Positions 32,171-40,357 of a stretch of DNA of 64,000 bases are shown in pieces. Position 1 is the stretch's first letter. The number at the start of each line of letters is the position of its first letter. The stretch is from [Mycobacterium] fortunisiensis. GTDB lineage: Bacteria; Actinomycetota; Actinomycetes; Mycobacteriales; Mycobacteriaceae. The position numbers and the translations under genes are program-made. Location: the NCBI RefSeq assembly GCF_019050325.1, contig NZ_VOMB01000023.1:186001-250000 (forward strand), in the 5' to 3' direction. Below the pieces are notes generated by a model. That model ran no database searches and had not been told where the DNA came from. It saw nothing but the letters and a program-made list of their open reading frames with translations.

Positions 32171-32965
32171 CTATCGTCCGAAGCGGCGATGCCGGGCGGT
32201 GTAATCACGTAGCGCGCGCAGGAAGTCGACGCGGCGGAAGGCCGGCCAGTAGGCCTCGGTGAACCACATCTCCGAATATGCGCTCTGCCACAACAGGAAT
32301 CCGGACAGCCGTTGCTCACCGGAGGTGCGGATGACCAGATCGGGGTCGGGCTGCCCCGAGGTGTAGAGGTTTTCCGAGATGCCGTCGACCGTGACGGCTT
32401 CCACGAGTTGTTCGGCGGTGGCGCCGTTGGCCAGTTCCTTCGACAGCAGCGAGCGCACCGCGTCGACGATCTCCTGGCGCCCGCCGTAGGCGACCGCGAC
32501 GTTCACGTGGAACGCGCCGGGCGGGGTGGACGCCGTTCTCTCGACCGCCTCGCGCAGGCGCCGGGCCGGCTCCTCCCCCAGCAGCTCGAGGTCGCCGACG
32601 GTGCGCACACTCCAGGTGTTCGACGGGGCGCAGATCTCCTCGACGACGTCGGTGATGATCTCGATCAGGGCGGCCAGCTCTTCGGGATCACGTTGCAGGT
32701 TCTCGGTGGACAGCAGGTAGACCGTCGTCATCTCGATGCCCGCGGCCTGGCACCAGCGCAACATCTCGGCGATCTTGGCTGCGCCCATCCGATAGCCGAT
32801 GCTGACATCGTCGTAACCTGCGTCACGTGCCCAGCGGCGGTTGCCGTCGCACAGAACGGCGATGTGGCGGGGTAATTCGGATCTGGACTGCGCCAACTCG
32901 TGACGCAACCGCATCTCGTAGAGCCGATAGGCCGGTTCTTTGAGCCGCGGGGGAATGATGTCCAC
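32171..32965 (-). CDS. short-chain cis-prenyl diphosphate synthase (Z,E-farnesyl diphosphate synthase, Rv1086-like)
   Basis: 264-aa undecaprenyl-synthase-family enzyme, ortholog of Rv1086, which makes omega,E,Z-farnesyl diphosphate as precursor of decaprenyl phosphate. CDGNRRWAR holds the catalytic Asp and diphosphate-binding loop; LSTENLQRDPEEL and the C-terminal DLVIRTSGEQRLSGFLLWQ are conserved. Start set to GTG 32965, giving VDIIPPRLKEP at the N-terminus exactly as in Rv1086; the extension to 33001 overlaps the divergent promoter. Divergent from the hemolysin III gene. Confidence 0.94.
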   Translation of the reverse strand: MDIIPPRLKEPAYRLYEMRLRHELAQSRSELPRHIAVLCDGNRRWARDAGYDDVSIGYRMGAAKIAEMLRWCQAAGIEMTTVYLLSTENLQRDPEELAALIEIITDVVEEICAPSNTWSVRTVGDLELLGEEPARRLREAVERTASTPPGAFHVNVAVAYGGRQEIVDAVRSLLSKELANGATAEQLVEAVTVDGISENLYTSGQPDPDLVIRTSGEQRLSGFLLWQSAYSEMWFTEAYWPAFRRVDFLRALRDYTARHRRFGR

Positions 32966-33021
32966 GAGAACCCAGACTACTGTGATCTCCGGGTACACCA
33001 TGGGTTGTCAATGGAGGTGAT

Positions 33022-33765
33022 ATGACCGCGCCGACCGGTAGCACCAAGCCGTACCGCTCTGCGGCCGCGTTGAGCCGACCGGCTGAAGACCTGCCCGAAG
33101 CCGTCGCCGAAGGCGTCGCCCAGTTCCTCGGCCGGCCACGGGCGCGCGGCTGGATCCATGTGTACTCGGCGGTGGTCGCGTTCATCGCCGGCGCCGCGCT
33201 GGTGTCGGTGTCGTGGTCGTTGGAATCCACCCGCGCCGGGCTGGCCACCCTGCTCTACACCTTCACGATCGTGGCGATGTTCGCGGTCAGCGGCACCTAT
33301 CACCGGGTCACCTGGACGTCGGCGACCGCCCGCAAGTGGATGAAGCGGCTCGATCACTCGATGATCTTCATCTTCATCGCGGGCAGCTACACCCCGTTCG
33401 CGCTGCTGGCCCTGCCCGAATCCAAGGGCATGGTGCTGTTCTGGATCGTCTGGGGCGGGGCGATCGCCGGGGTGCTGCTCAAGATGTTCTGGCCGTCCGC
33501 GCCGCGTTGGCTCGGTGTCCCGCTGTACATCCTGTTGGGCTGGGTCGCGGCCTGGTTCATCGGGCCGATCATGCACGGCGCCGGGGTGGCGGCGGTGGTG
33601 CTGCTGATCGTCGGCGGTGCGCTGTACAGCATCGGCGGGGTGCTCTACGCGCTGAAGTGGCCCAACCCCTGGCCGACCACCTTCGGCCATCACGAGTTCT
33701 TCCACGCCTGCACGGCGGTGGCGGCGATCTGCCACTACATCGCCATGTGGTTCGCCGTCTTCTGA
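33022..33765 (+). CDS. hemolysin III / TrhA (PAQR-like) family membrane protein
   Basis: 247-aa seven-helix membrane protein equivalent to Rv1085c. Conserved family residues are visible: SGTYHR, DHSMIFIFIAGSYTPF and the C-terminal H-HEFFHACTAVAAICHY, whose His residues bind zinc in the PAQR/HlyIII superfamily. Start ATG 33022 follows GGAGGTGAT. Has an N-terminal cytosolic extension of about 40 residues. Physiological role unclear; hemolytic activity in the name is historical. Confidence 0.92.
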   Translation: MTAPTGSTKPYRSAAALSRPAEDLPEAVAEGVAQFLGRPRARGWIHVYSAVVAFIAGAALVSVSWSLESTRAGLATLLYTFTIVAMFAVSGTYHRVTWTSATARKWMKRLDHSMIFIFIAGSYTPFALLALPESKGMVLFWIVWGGAIAGVLLKMFWPSAPRWLGVPLYILLGWVAAWFIGPIMHGAGVAAVVLLIVGGALYSIGGVLYALKWPNPWPTTFGHHEFFHACTAVAAICHYIAMWFAVF

Positions 33766-33844
33766 TTCCTCTCACCGCGAGCGCGCGCGTCTGTCCCCCG
33801 CCACGCCGCATCTTGTCAGCACTTTGCGCACGCTCGCCTACACC

Positions 33845-34858
33845 TCAGACCACGGCCGCGCAGGCCGAATCGATGGCCTTGGTGAGGTAGCCGGCCACGT
33901 CGGCCAGTGCCCGGTCGGCCGGCGCATACGTGGGCAACGCCAACGCATGCGCCCGCAGGTACTGGGCGGCCAGCACCACGAGATCCTCGACCACCGGGTT
34001 GTTGCTGCGTCGGCTCAATTGCTCTGACTCGTCGGCGAATTCGGTGTCGAGCGACCCCACCGCCGCACCGGCCGACTGTTGATAGAACGTCCAGTCGACC
34101 GCCGGCGTCTGCCAGTCGGCATCGGTGTGGTCGGCCACCGAGTACCGGTGGTTCGCCGACATCGGCAGCCACTCGGCACAGATCGAGGGATTGTCGGCCA
34201 TCATCGTGCGACGATCGATCGCGGCGGGGGCCGGCGGCGGGGCCGTGGGGGGCAGCGCGGCCGGCGGCAACGGTGCCCGCGCCGGCGCCGAACCCGAGGC
34301 GGCCGCGCAGATGCTCGACACCGCACCGACCATGGCGTCGGCGGTGCGGGCCACGTCGATGTCGGCCGGCTGGTACTGGGGGATGCGGTTGATCAATTCC
34401 TGGGCGTAGGCGACCAGCTGTCCGTACGCCTCGCGCATGACGCGGTGCGGGGTCTGCCGCGCCAGACGGCTGGTCTGCACCACCACGCTGCCCATGGCGG
34501 TGGCGACCGTGGAATACATCGCCGCCTGTTCCGGCGACCACTCGACGGCGGCGATCGACCCGTCCCGGTCGAACCACAGCACCCGGTTCTGCACCTCGAC
34601 CAGCGAGGCGCTGATCCGGGTCCACTCGCCACAGGTCGGGTCCTCGGTGACGATCGACACCGCAGCGGTGTCGCCGGCGCTGGCCCACCGGGCCTCGGGG
34701 CTGGTGGCCGCCGCCGCGCGGACGCTGTCACCGGCCTCGCGCGGTTGCGCGAAGTGCAGGCCGGCCACCACGGCCAGCGCGATCGCCAACACCACCGACG
34801 TGGCACCCAGCACCCAGGTCAACCGGTGCTGCCGGCCCGCCGGACCAGGCACACTCAT
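33845..34858 (-). CDS. exported protein with two Cys-bounded internal repeats
   Basis: 337-aa protein with one N-terminal transmembrane/signal helix (residues about 14-36) and two related halves separated by a Pro/Ala linker (APLPPAALPPTAPPPAPAA). Repeat 1 runs from CGEW to SSICAA, repeat 2 from CAEW to DSACAA; each carries a PxYxPAD segment before the last helix. The first and last Cys of each half could form a disulfide, fitting an extracytoplasmic location. No family recognised. Followed at 11 nt by the SnoaL-type gene upstream on the same strand. Confidence 0.72.
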   Translation of the reverse strand: MSVPGPAGRQHRLTWVLGATSVVLAIALAVVAGLHFAQPREAGDSVRAAAATSPEARWASAGDTAAVSIVTEDPTCGEWTRISASLVEVQNRVLWFDRDGSIAAVEWSPEQAAMYSTVATAMGSVVVQTSRLARQTPHRVMREAYGQLVAYAQELINRIPQYQPADIDVARTADAMVGAVSSICAAASGSAPARAPLPPAALPPTAPPPAPAAIDRRTMMADNPSICAEWLPMSANHRYSVADHTDADWQTPAVDWTFYQQSAGAAVGSLDTEFADESEQLSRRSNNPVVEDLVVLAAQYLRAHALALPTYAPADRALADVAGYLTKAIDSACAAVV

Positions 34859-34869
34859 CCGGCGAAAAG

Positions 34870-35244
34870 CTACAGCTGCTTGACGTCTGCCGGTGACCAG
34901 TACGCCTTCATCGAGGTGATCTGGCCGTCGGCATCGAACGTCATGACCTCGATGGGTTCGATCCGCATCGCCGAGCCGACGTTGATGGCGAACAGGAACG
35001 CCGCCTCGTGCCCGCCGGGCCGGAACTGCAGCAGCTCGGTGGTGAGGTCGGCACCTGCGCCGGCCAGGTTCTTGTAGAAGCCCTCGATCGCCTGCCGCCC
35101 GATGTGCACCTCGCCGCTGCCGACCGGATCCTCCAGCGTCGCGTCGTCGGTGTAGAGGGCGGCAACCGCGGCGGCCGATCCGCCGGCGACGGTGTCGAGG
35201 TAGCGCTTGACGAAGGACTCCAGGGCTGCGGCATCGTGGCTCAT
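34870..35244 (-). CDS. SnoaL-like / ketosteroid isomerase family protein
   Basis: 124-aa cystatin-like barrel protein. DDATLEDPVGSG at about residues 33-44 matches the steroid delta-isomerase active-site region, and the C-terminal EPIEVMTFDADGQITSMKAYWSP is typical of nuclear-transport-factor-2-like isomerases. A delta-5-3-ketosteroid isomerase role would fit the steroid-type genes elsewhere in the window, but the catalytic base is not proven and many family members have other substrates. Probably co-transcribed downstream of the YyaL-like gene (10-nt gap). Confidence 0.75.
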   Translation of the reverse strand: MSHDAAALESFVKRYLDTVAGGSAAAVAALYTDDATLEDPVGSGEVHIGRQAIEGFYKNLAGAGADLTTELLQFRPGGHEAAFLFAINVGSAMRIEPIEVMTFDADGQITSMKAYWSPADVKQL

Positions 35245-35254
35245 GCGCGCGACG

Positions 35255-37240
35255 CTACACGGCCGCCCGCAGCGCGGCAGACAGTTCCCCGACGGTCGTC
35301 ACCGGCAGGTCGCAGACGGTGCCGCGGCAGACGTAGGCGGCGTCGGCGCCGTCCACCCGGTCACGTCCGTTGAGCAGCTCGGTGGAATCGACTCCGCCCC
35401 CGATGACCAGTGCCCCGCCGGGGGCCAGCCGGCGCGCGGCGGCCAACAGCGGCGACGACGGATCCCCTGCGACGGCGACCTGGATCGGCCCCTGCACGGC
35501 CGCCTCGGCCACCGCGAGCCAGTGCCCGCCCGAGCGCGACGCACGCGCCAGGATCGGGGTGGCCGAGGACAAAGTCGCCTGTGCCGCAGCCAGATAGCGT
35601 TGTGAGCCGGTCAGGTGTCCGCCCAGTTGCAGCGCCTCGGCGATCAGCGATGCGCCCGACGGTGTCGCGCCGTCGATCGGGTCGGCCGGGCGCACCATGA
35701 GTTTCTCGGCGTCGTCGGCGGTGTCGAACCAGCGGCCCGGCTGATCGGGGTCGGCGAAGTGTTCCAGCGCGACATCCAACAGGCCGACCGCCTCGTCCAG
35801 CCCGAACCCGGTCAGCTGATACAGCGTCAGCAGTGCGGTGGCCAGCGCGCCATGGTCCTCCAGGATCGCCGCGCTGTCCCCCACCCGGCCGCCGAGGCCG
35901 GCCCGACGCAGCCGCCCGTCCAGCACGTGCAGATCCAGCAGTCCTCGCGCGCATTCGACTGCCGCAGAGAGGAATTCGGGCTGATCCAGCGCCACCGACG
36001 CTTCGGCCAGGGCGGTGATGGCCAGCCCGTTCCAGGCGGTCACCACCTTGTCGTCGCGGGCCGGCTGAGGACGCGACGCACGGGCCGTCAGCAGTGCCGC
36101 GCGTACCGATTCGAAGCGCGCCCCGTCCTCCGGATCGCGGCGCAGTTGCAGCACCGACGCCCCGTGGTCGAACGTGCCGCCCTCGGTCACACCGAAAAGC
36201 GAAGCCGCCCAATCCCCGTCATCCGCGCCCAGCACCGAGCGCAGTTCTGGGCGTGTCCACACGTAGGTCAGTCCTTCACTACCACCGGCGTCGGCGTCCA
36301 GCGACGAGGTGAACATGCCGCCGGCCCCGAGATCCGAGATGATGAACGCGGCGGTCTCCTGAGTAACCTTGCGCGCCAACATATCTCCGGTGCGCCGGGC
36401 CAGATGCGCATAGACCCGCAGCAGCAGGGCATTGTCGTAGAGCATCTTCTCGAAGTGGGGCACCACCCAGTGCGGGTCGACGCTGTAGCGGGCGAATCCG
36501 CCGGCCAGCTGGTCGTAGATGCCGCCGCGGGCCATCGCCGCACACGTCCGCTGCACAGACTGCAGCGCCGGTGACGATCCGGTGCGTTCGTGGTGCCGCA
36601 GCAGGCCTTCCAGCAGCGCCGAGGGCGGGAACTTGGGTGCGCCGCCAAAACCTCCGGAGGCCTCGTCTTCGTCCTTCAGCACCGCGGCCACCGCGTGGTC
36701 ACACAGCTCCGGGCCCACCGGTGCACCGCCTCCGGGCAGGCCGGCCGATATCGAGCGCAGCTCGGTGGCGATCTGCTCGGAGGCCTGCTCGACTTCGTCG
36801 CGCCGGTCCCGCCAGGTTTCGGCGACCGCATGCAGCAATTGCAGGAATCCGAGTTTCGGGTAGTACGTGCCGCAGAAGAACGGCCGGCCGTCGGGCGTCA
36901 GGAAGCACGTCATCGGCCAGCCGCCCTGCCCGGTCAGGGCCACGGTGGCGTTCATGTACACCGCATCCAGGTCGGGCCGTTCCTCCCGGTCGACCTTGAT
37001 GCAGACGAATCCGGCATTGGCCACGGCGGCGACGTCCTCGGACTCGAACGATTCGTGCGCCATCACATGGCACCAGTGGCACGCCGCATATCCGATGGAC
37101 AGCAGGATGGGAACGTCGCGTTCGGCAGCTTCGGCAAGCGCCTCCGGCGTCCATTCGCGCCAGTGCACCGGGTTGTCGGCGTGCTGGCGCAGGTACGGGC
37201 TCGTGGACCCGCCGAGTGTGTTACCCGCTACCGGGCTCAC
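35255..37240 (-). CDS. YyaL/DUF255 thioredoxin-domain protein (Rv1084-like)
   Basis: 661-aa protein. An N-terminal thioredoxin-like domain carries the active-site CHWC (Cys54-His-Trp-Cys57) in GYAACHWCHVMAHESF, followed by a long alpha/alpha-barrel domain similar to N-acylglucosamine epimerases. Ortholog of Rv1084. Start assigned to GTG 37240 (MSPVAGNTLGGSTSPYL), since related proteins begin near NTLGxSTSPYL; the longer frame to 37321 overlaps the preceding gene out of frame. It overlaps the small membrane gene by 20 nt, implying coupling with mca. Reaction unknown. Confidence 0.9.
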   Translation of the reverse strand: MSPVAGNTLGGSTSPYLRQHADNPVHWREWTPEALAEAAERDVPILLSIGYAACHWCHVMAHESFESEDVAAVANAGFVCIKVDREERPDLDAVYMNATVALTGQGGWPMTCFLTPDGRPFFCGTYYPKLGFLQLLHAVAETWRDRRDEVEQASEQIATELRSISAGLPGGGAPVGPELCDHAVAAVLKDEDEASGGFGGAPKFPPSALLEGLLRHHERTGSSPALQSVQRTCAAMARGGIYDQLAGGFARYSVDPHWVVPHFEKMLYDNALLLRVYAHLARRTGDMLARKVTQETAAFIISDLGAGGMFTSSLDADAGGSEGLTYVWTRPELRSVLGADDGDWAASLFGVTEGGTFDHGASVLQLRRDPEDGARFESVRAALLTARASRPQPARDDKVVTAWNGLAITALAEASVALDQPEFLSAAVECARGLLDLHVLDGRLRRAGLGGRVGDSAAILEDHGALATALLTLYQLTGFGLDEAVGLLDVALEHFADPDQPGRWFDTADDAEKLMVRPADPIDGATPSGASLIAEALQLGGHLTGSQRYLAAAQATLSSATPILARASRSGGHWLAVAEAAVQGPIQVAVAGDPSSPLLAAARRLAPGGALVIGGGVDSTELLNGRDRVDGADAAYVCRGTVCDLPVTTVGELSAALRAAV

Positions 37241-37502
37241 GGGGCTGCCCCTCGGGGTCGGGGGTGGGTTCGATGTCGACGGTACCTTCGTCGGCGGCCT
37301 GGTCGGGCTCGGGGTGCTCACGGTCGAAGGACTCGGGCAGCTTGCGCAGGTGCCGGTTCATCGACCAGACCAGGGCGAAAGTTCCGACCAGCAGCGCCAC
37401 CGTGATCAACAGACCGAGCGGGGTCGCCTTACCGAATTCCGGTCCGGTATTTCGCGGTTCGTCGGCGAGCAGTGTGATCACTGCGGTCAAAGTGTCGATC
37501 AT
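37221..37502 (-). CDS. small single-helix membrane protein (Rv1083-like)
   Basis: 93-aa protein with one membrane helix (GLLITVALLVGTFALVWSM, about residues 30-48) and a charged, acidic, Pro-rich C-terminus. Positional ortholog of Rv1083. Start overlaps the mca stop (ATGA) and its end overlaps the YyaL-like start, so mca, this gene and yyaL-like form one translationally coupled operon. Function unknown. Confidence 0.85.
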   Translation of the reverse strand: MIDTLTAVITLLADEPRNTGPEFGKATPLGLLITVALLVGTFALVWSMNRHLRKLPESFDREHPEPDQAADEGTVDIEPTPDPEGQPREPGSG

Positions 37503-38365
37503 CTCTCAATCCCGGTGAACAGGTCGTCTTCCGGCAGGTTCACCGGCACGCGCGACCGCGCCAACTCGAACTCCTCAGTCGGCCAGAGCCGCTGCTGCCA
37601 CTCGATCGGCGCCTGGAAGAAGTCACCTTCCGGATCGATCTGGGTGGCATGGGCGCGCAGCGCGTCGTCACGTTGACTGAAGTACTTCGAGCATTCAACA
37701 CGGGTGGTGACCCGCTTGGCGAATATGTCATGGGCGGGGTCCCAGTGCTTCAGCCATTTGCCGAAGGGTCCGGTCTGACCGTTCTTGGCGAACTCGTCCT
37801 GCAGCAGCTGCATGCGCTGCCGCAGGAAGCCGTGGGTGTAGTACAGCTTCGACACGCTCCACGGCGCCCCCGCTTCCGGGAACAGCAGGTGGTCGGCCGC
37901 CGCCTCGTAGGCCGCCACCGACACCTCGTGGCAGCGGATGTGATCGGGGTGCGGGTAGCCGCCGTTCTCGTCGTAGGTGGTCAGCACGTGCGGCTGGAAT
38001 TCCCGGATCACCTGCACCAGCCGGCTGACCGGCTCGACGAGCGGGACGAGGGCGAAGGAATCCTCCGGCAGCGGGGGCATCGGGTCGCCTTCGGGCAGTC
38101 CCGAGTCGACGAACCCCAGCCAGTGGTGCTCGACGCCCAGGATCTCGGCCGCCTTGGCCATTTCGTCGCGACGCACTTCATGGATCCGGCCGTGCACCTC
38201 GGGCAGGTCCATGGCCGGGTTGAGGATGTCGCCGCGCTCACCACCGGTCAGCGTCACGACCATGACGCGCACACCTTCGGCCGCATAGCGCGCGGTGGTC
38301 GCCGCCCCCTTGCTGGACTCGTCGTCCGGGTGGGCGTGCACCGCCATCAACCGCAGTTCACTCAT
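37499..38365 (-). CDS. mca: mycothiol S-conjugate amidase
   Basis: Zinc amidase that cleaves mycothiol-toxin conjugates to release the mercapturic acid, a detoxification step unique to actinobacteria. 288 aa, full length, LmbE-like fold. Zinc ligands are visible as HPDDE (His12, Asp15) and His142 in YPHPDHIRCH. Ortholog of Rv1082. Divergent from the DUF4307 gene; first gene of a coupled operon with the small membrane protein and YyaL-like protein. The thioredoxin-type partner fits a thiol/redox theme. Confidence 0.96.
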   Translation of the reverse strand: MSELRLMAVHAHPDDESSKGAATTARYAAEGVRVMVVTLTGGERGDILNPAMDLPEVHGRIHEVRRDEMAKAAEILGVEHHWLGFVDSGLPEGDPMPPLPEDSFALVPLVEPVSRLVQVIREFQPHVLTTYDENGGYPHPDHIRCHEVSVAAYEAAADHLLFPEAGAPWSVSKLYYTHGFLRQRMQLLQDEFAKNGQTGPFGKWLKHWDPAHDIFAKRVTTRVECSKYFSQRDDALRAHATQIDPEGDFFQAPIEWQQRLWPTEEFELARSRVPVNLPEDDLFTGIER

Positions 38366-38464
38366 TTCACTTTCATCTAACTACGGTGTCCTCTTGCCTA
38401 TGCCCTCGGTCATGCCCACGCTGCGAACCCGGTCCTGGGCTGCGGTGGGCAACTTGTCTCGCCC

Positions 38465-38470
38465 TATAGT
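38465..38470 (+). promoter_or_regulatory. minus-10 element TATAGT for DUF4307 gene
   Basis: TATAGT lies 10 nt before the ATG at 38481, so the transcript would be nearly leaderless. Recognised by eye; no clear minus-35. Confidence 0.4.
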
Positions 38471-38480
38471 TCCAGTTCTG

Positions 38481-38903
38481 ATGATCGAACGCCCCTCCGC
38501 CCGCTACGGATCCCGCCAAATGTCTCGGCGGACCCGGCGCTGGATCACGTTTACGCTGGTCGGCCTGGTGATCGCGGCCGGTGTGATCCTTGCCGTCGTG
38601 GCCTTCCAACGGTTGGGCACCGGCGAGGTGAAAGGCGAGCTCTCGGCCTACGAGCTCGTCGACAACCAGACCGTGTCGGTGACGATCGGGGTGACCCGGC
38701 CCGACCCGTCGCAGCCGGTGGTGTGCATCGTGCGGGCCCGCTCGATCGACGGCAGCGAGACCGGACGCCGCGAGATCCTGGTCGCTCCGTCCGATCAGCG
38801 CGTGGTGCAGGTGACCACCGAGGTGAAATCCAGCCGGCCGCCCGTCATCGGCGACGTTTACGGGTGCGGCACGGATGTGCCGTCCTACCTGGTAGCGCCT
38901 TGA
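38481..38903 (+). CDS. DUF4307 membrane-anchored protein (Rv1081c-like)
   Basis: 140-aa protein. Basic cytosolic N-terminus (SRRTRRW), one transmembrane helix (FTLVGLVIAAGVILAVVAF, about residues 28-47), then an extracytoplasmic beta-sandwich-like domain with two Cys (CIVRARS and YGCGT). Matches Rv1081c in pattern DGSETGRREILV and position. Start ATG 38481 chosen over the long upstream frame, which is antisense to mca. Function unknown. Confidence 0.85.
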   Translation: MIERPSARYGSRQMSRRTRRWITFTLVGLVIAAGVILAVVAFQRLGTGEVKGELSAYELVDNQTVSVTIGVTRPDPSQPVVCIVRARSIDGSETGRREILVAPSDQRVVQVTTEVKSSRPPVIGDVYGCGTDVPSYLVAP

Positions 38904-38976
38904 TTCTGGCGCGCGCAACAAACGCCGAACAGCAATTACATGAAGATTCGTCGACCGCTCGGTGGTACGATTGTGC

Positions 38977-39053
38977 GATACACGGTTCCTCGCTGGGGCC
39001 GTGTATTGCTGCATTAGCACTCGAATAGGTGCTGACGCCCGCGGCAATACACG
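38977..39053 (+). promoter_or_regulatory. greA upstream region with mutually exclusive hairpins
   Basis: ATACACGG (38978-38985) can pair with CCGTGTAT (38999-39006). Alternatively CGTGTATTGC (39000-39009) can pair with GCAATACACG (39044-39053), enclosing an AGCAC/GTGCT hairpin (39016-39020, 39029-39033). The middle strand 39000-39006 is shared, so the two folds exclude each other. This resembles an attenuator or switch in the long greA leader, provided the transcript starts upstream of 38977. Confidence 0.4.
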
Positions 39054-39141
39054 TGCCTGCCCCCGGCCCGGAAACGACGGACTTTGCATGCCAAAAGGCG
39101 TGGGAGCGCCGCGAGAGCACTATAGACAGGAGCGCGAGAAC

Positions 39142-39636
39142 ATGACCGACACACAGGTCACCTGGCTCACTCAGGAGGCATTCGACCGGTTGAAGGCGGA
39201 GCTGGATCAGCTGATCGCCAACCGGCCGGTGATCGCCGCCGAGATCAACGACCGTCGCGAAGAGGGTGACCTCCGGGAGAACGGTGGCTACCACGCCGCC
39301 CGTGAGGAGCAGGGCCAGCAGGAGGCGCGGATCCGTCAGCTCCAGGAGCTGCTCAACAACGCCAAGGTGGGCGAGGCCCCCAAGCAGTCCGGTGTGGCGC
39401 TGCCCGGTTCGGTCGTCAAGGTGTACTACGACGACGACAAGAAGGACACCGAGACATTCCTGATCGCCACCCGCCAGGAGGGCATCAGCGACGGCAAGCT
39501 CGAGGTCTACTCCCCCAATTCGCCGCTGGGCAGTGCCCTGATCGACGCCAAGGTCGGCGAGTCGCGCACCTACACCGTGCCCAACGGCAACACCGTCAAG
39601 GTCACCCTGGTCAGCGCCGAGCCCTACCACGCCTGA
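39142..39636 (+). CDS. greA: transcription elongation factor GreA
   Basis: 164-aa factor that rescues backtracked RNA polymerase by stimulating cleavage of the nascent RNA. The N-terminal coiled coil carries the acidic tip (EINDRREEGDLRENGGYHAAREEQ), and the C-terminal FKBP-like domain has the typical GSALIDAKVGE. Start ATG 39142 with AGGAG; the open frame from 38962 is not conserved. Ortholog of Rv1080c. Has a long (238-bp) upstream region with alternative stem-loops. Confidence 0.95.
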   Translation: MTDTQVTWLTQEAFDRLKAELDQLIANRPVIAAEINDRREEGDLRENGGYHAAREEQGQQEARIRQLQELLNNAKVGEAPKQSGVALPGSVVKVYYDDDKKDTETFLIATRQEGISDGKLEVYSPNSPLGSALIDAKVGESRTYTVPNGNTVKVTLVSAEPYHA

Positions 39637-39672
39637 CGGTCGGCCCGGGGGCGACGCACTACAGTCGGGGAA

Positions 39673-40344
39673 ATGGCGCAAATCGCCGAAGACCTTTTCC
39701 TGCTGTTGCTGGACAACGCTGCGGCGCAACCCGGATTGGATCGTCGTCGCCGGGAAAAAGTCCTCAGCGCGGCGGTACTGCTGGATCTGGCGTACGCGTG
39801 CCGCATCCGTCCGGCGATGGCCGGTGAGCCCATCGAGGCCGGCCACCTGGTCGCGCTGGCCGGCGGTTGGCCCGTCGACGAGGTGGGCAGCGCCGCGTTG
39901 GAACTCCTGCAGCGTCGGCCGCTGCAGGCCGAAACCGCACTGGCCAAGCTGAGCCGGCGGGTGCAATCCGACCTGGAAACCCATCTCGAACGTATCGGGC
40001 AGATCCGCAGAGTCCGGATGCCCGGCAAGGGATTTCCCGGCCGGACGGTGTACTGCTGGCCGCTGACCGACCGGGAACGGGTCAGCCAGGCCAGGGCCGC
40101 ACTGCTGGCGGCACTGTTCGACGGGCACACCCCGGTGCCGGCCATCGCCGCGATCATCTGCCTGTTGCACGCCGTCGACGGCCTGGGCGCCGTGCTGAGC
40201 CTCAATGATCGGGGTTGGCGCTGGGTGCATGCCCGGGCCACCGAGATCGCCACGGGCGGTTGGGTGGACGAGACCGCGTCGGCGCTGCCGGAGATGAATC
40301 TGGCAGTGACGACGTCGGCGCTGCGGCTGGCCCTGATGGCCTAG
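39673..40344 (+). CDS. GPP34/GOLPH3-fold phosphoprotein family protein
   Basis: 223-aa bacterial member of the GPP34 family (GOLPH3-like fold). IAEDLFLLLLD at the N-terminus, AAVLLDLAYACRI, the beta-hairpin region RRVRMPGKGFPGRTVYCWPLTD and C-terminal helices match. Eukaryotic members bind PI4P at the Golgi; actinobacterial members are widespread and unexplained. Located 36 nt after greA, so possibly co-transcribed. Convergent with metB. Confidence 0.82.
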   Translation: MAQIAEDLFLLLLDNAAAQPGLDRRRREKVLSAAVLLDLAYACRIRPAMAGEPIEAGHLVALAGGWPVDEVGSAALELLQRRPLQAETALAKLSRRVQSDLETHLERIGQIRRVRMPGKGFPGRTVYCWPLTDRERVSQARAALLAALFDGHTPVPAIAAIICLLHAVDGLGAVLSLNDRGWRWVHARATEIATGGWVDETASALPEMNLAVTTSALRLALMA

Positions 40345-40357
40345 CGTCTGCTCGGCG

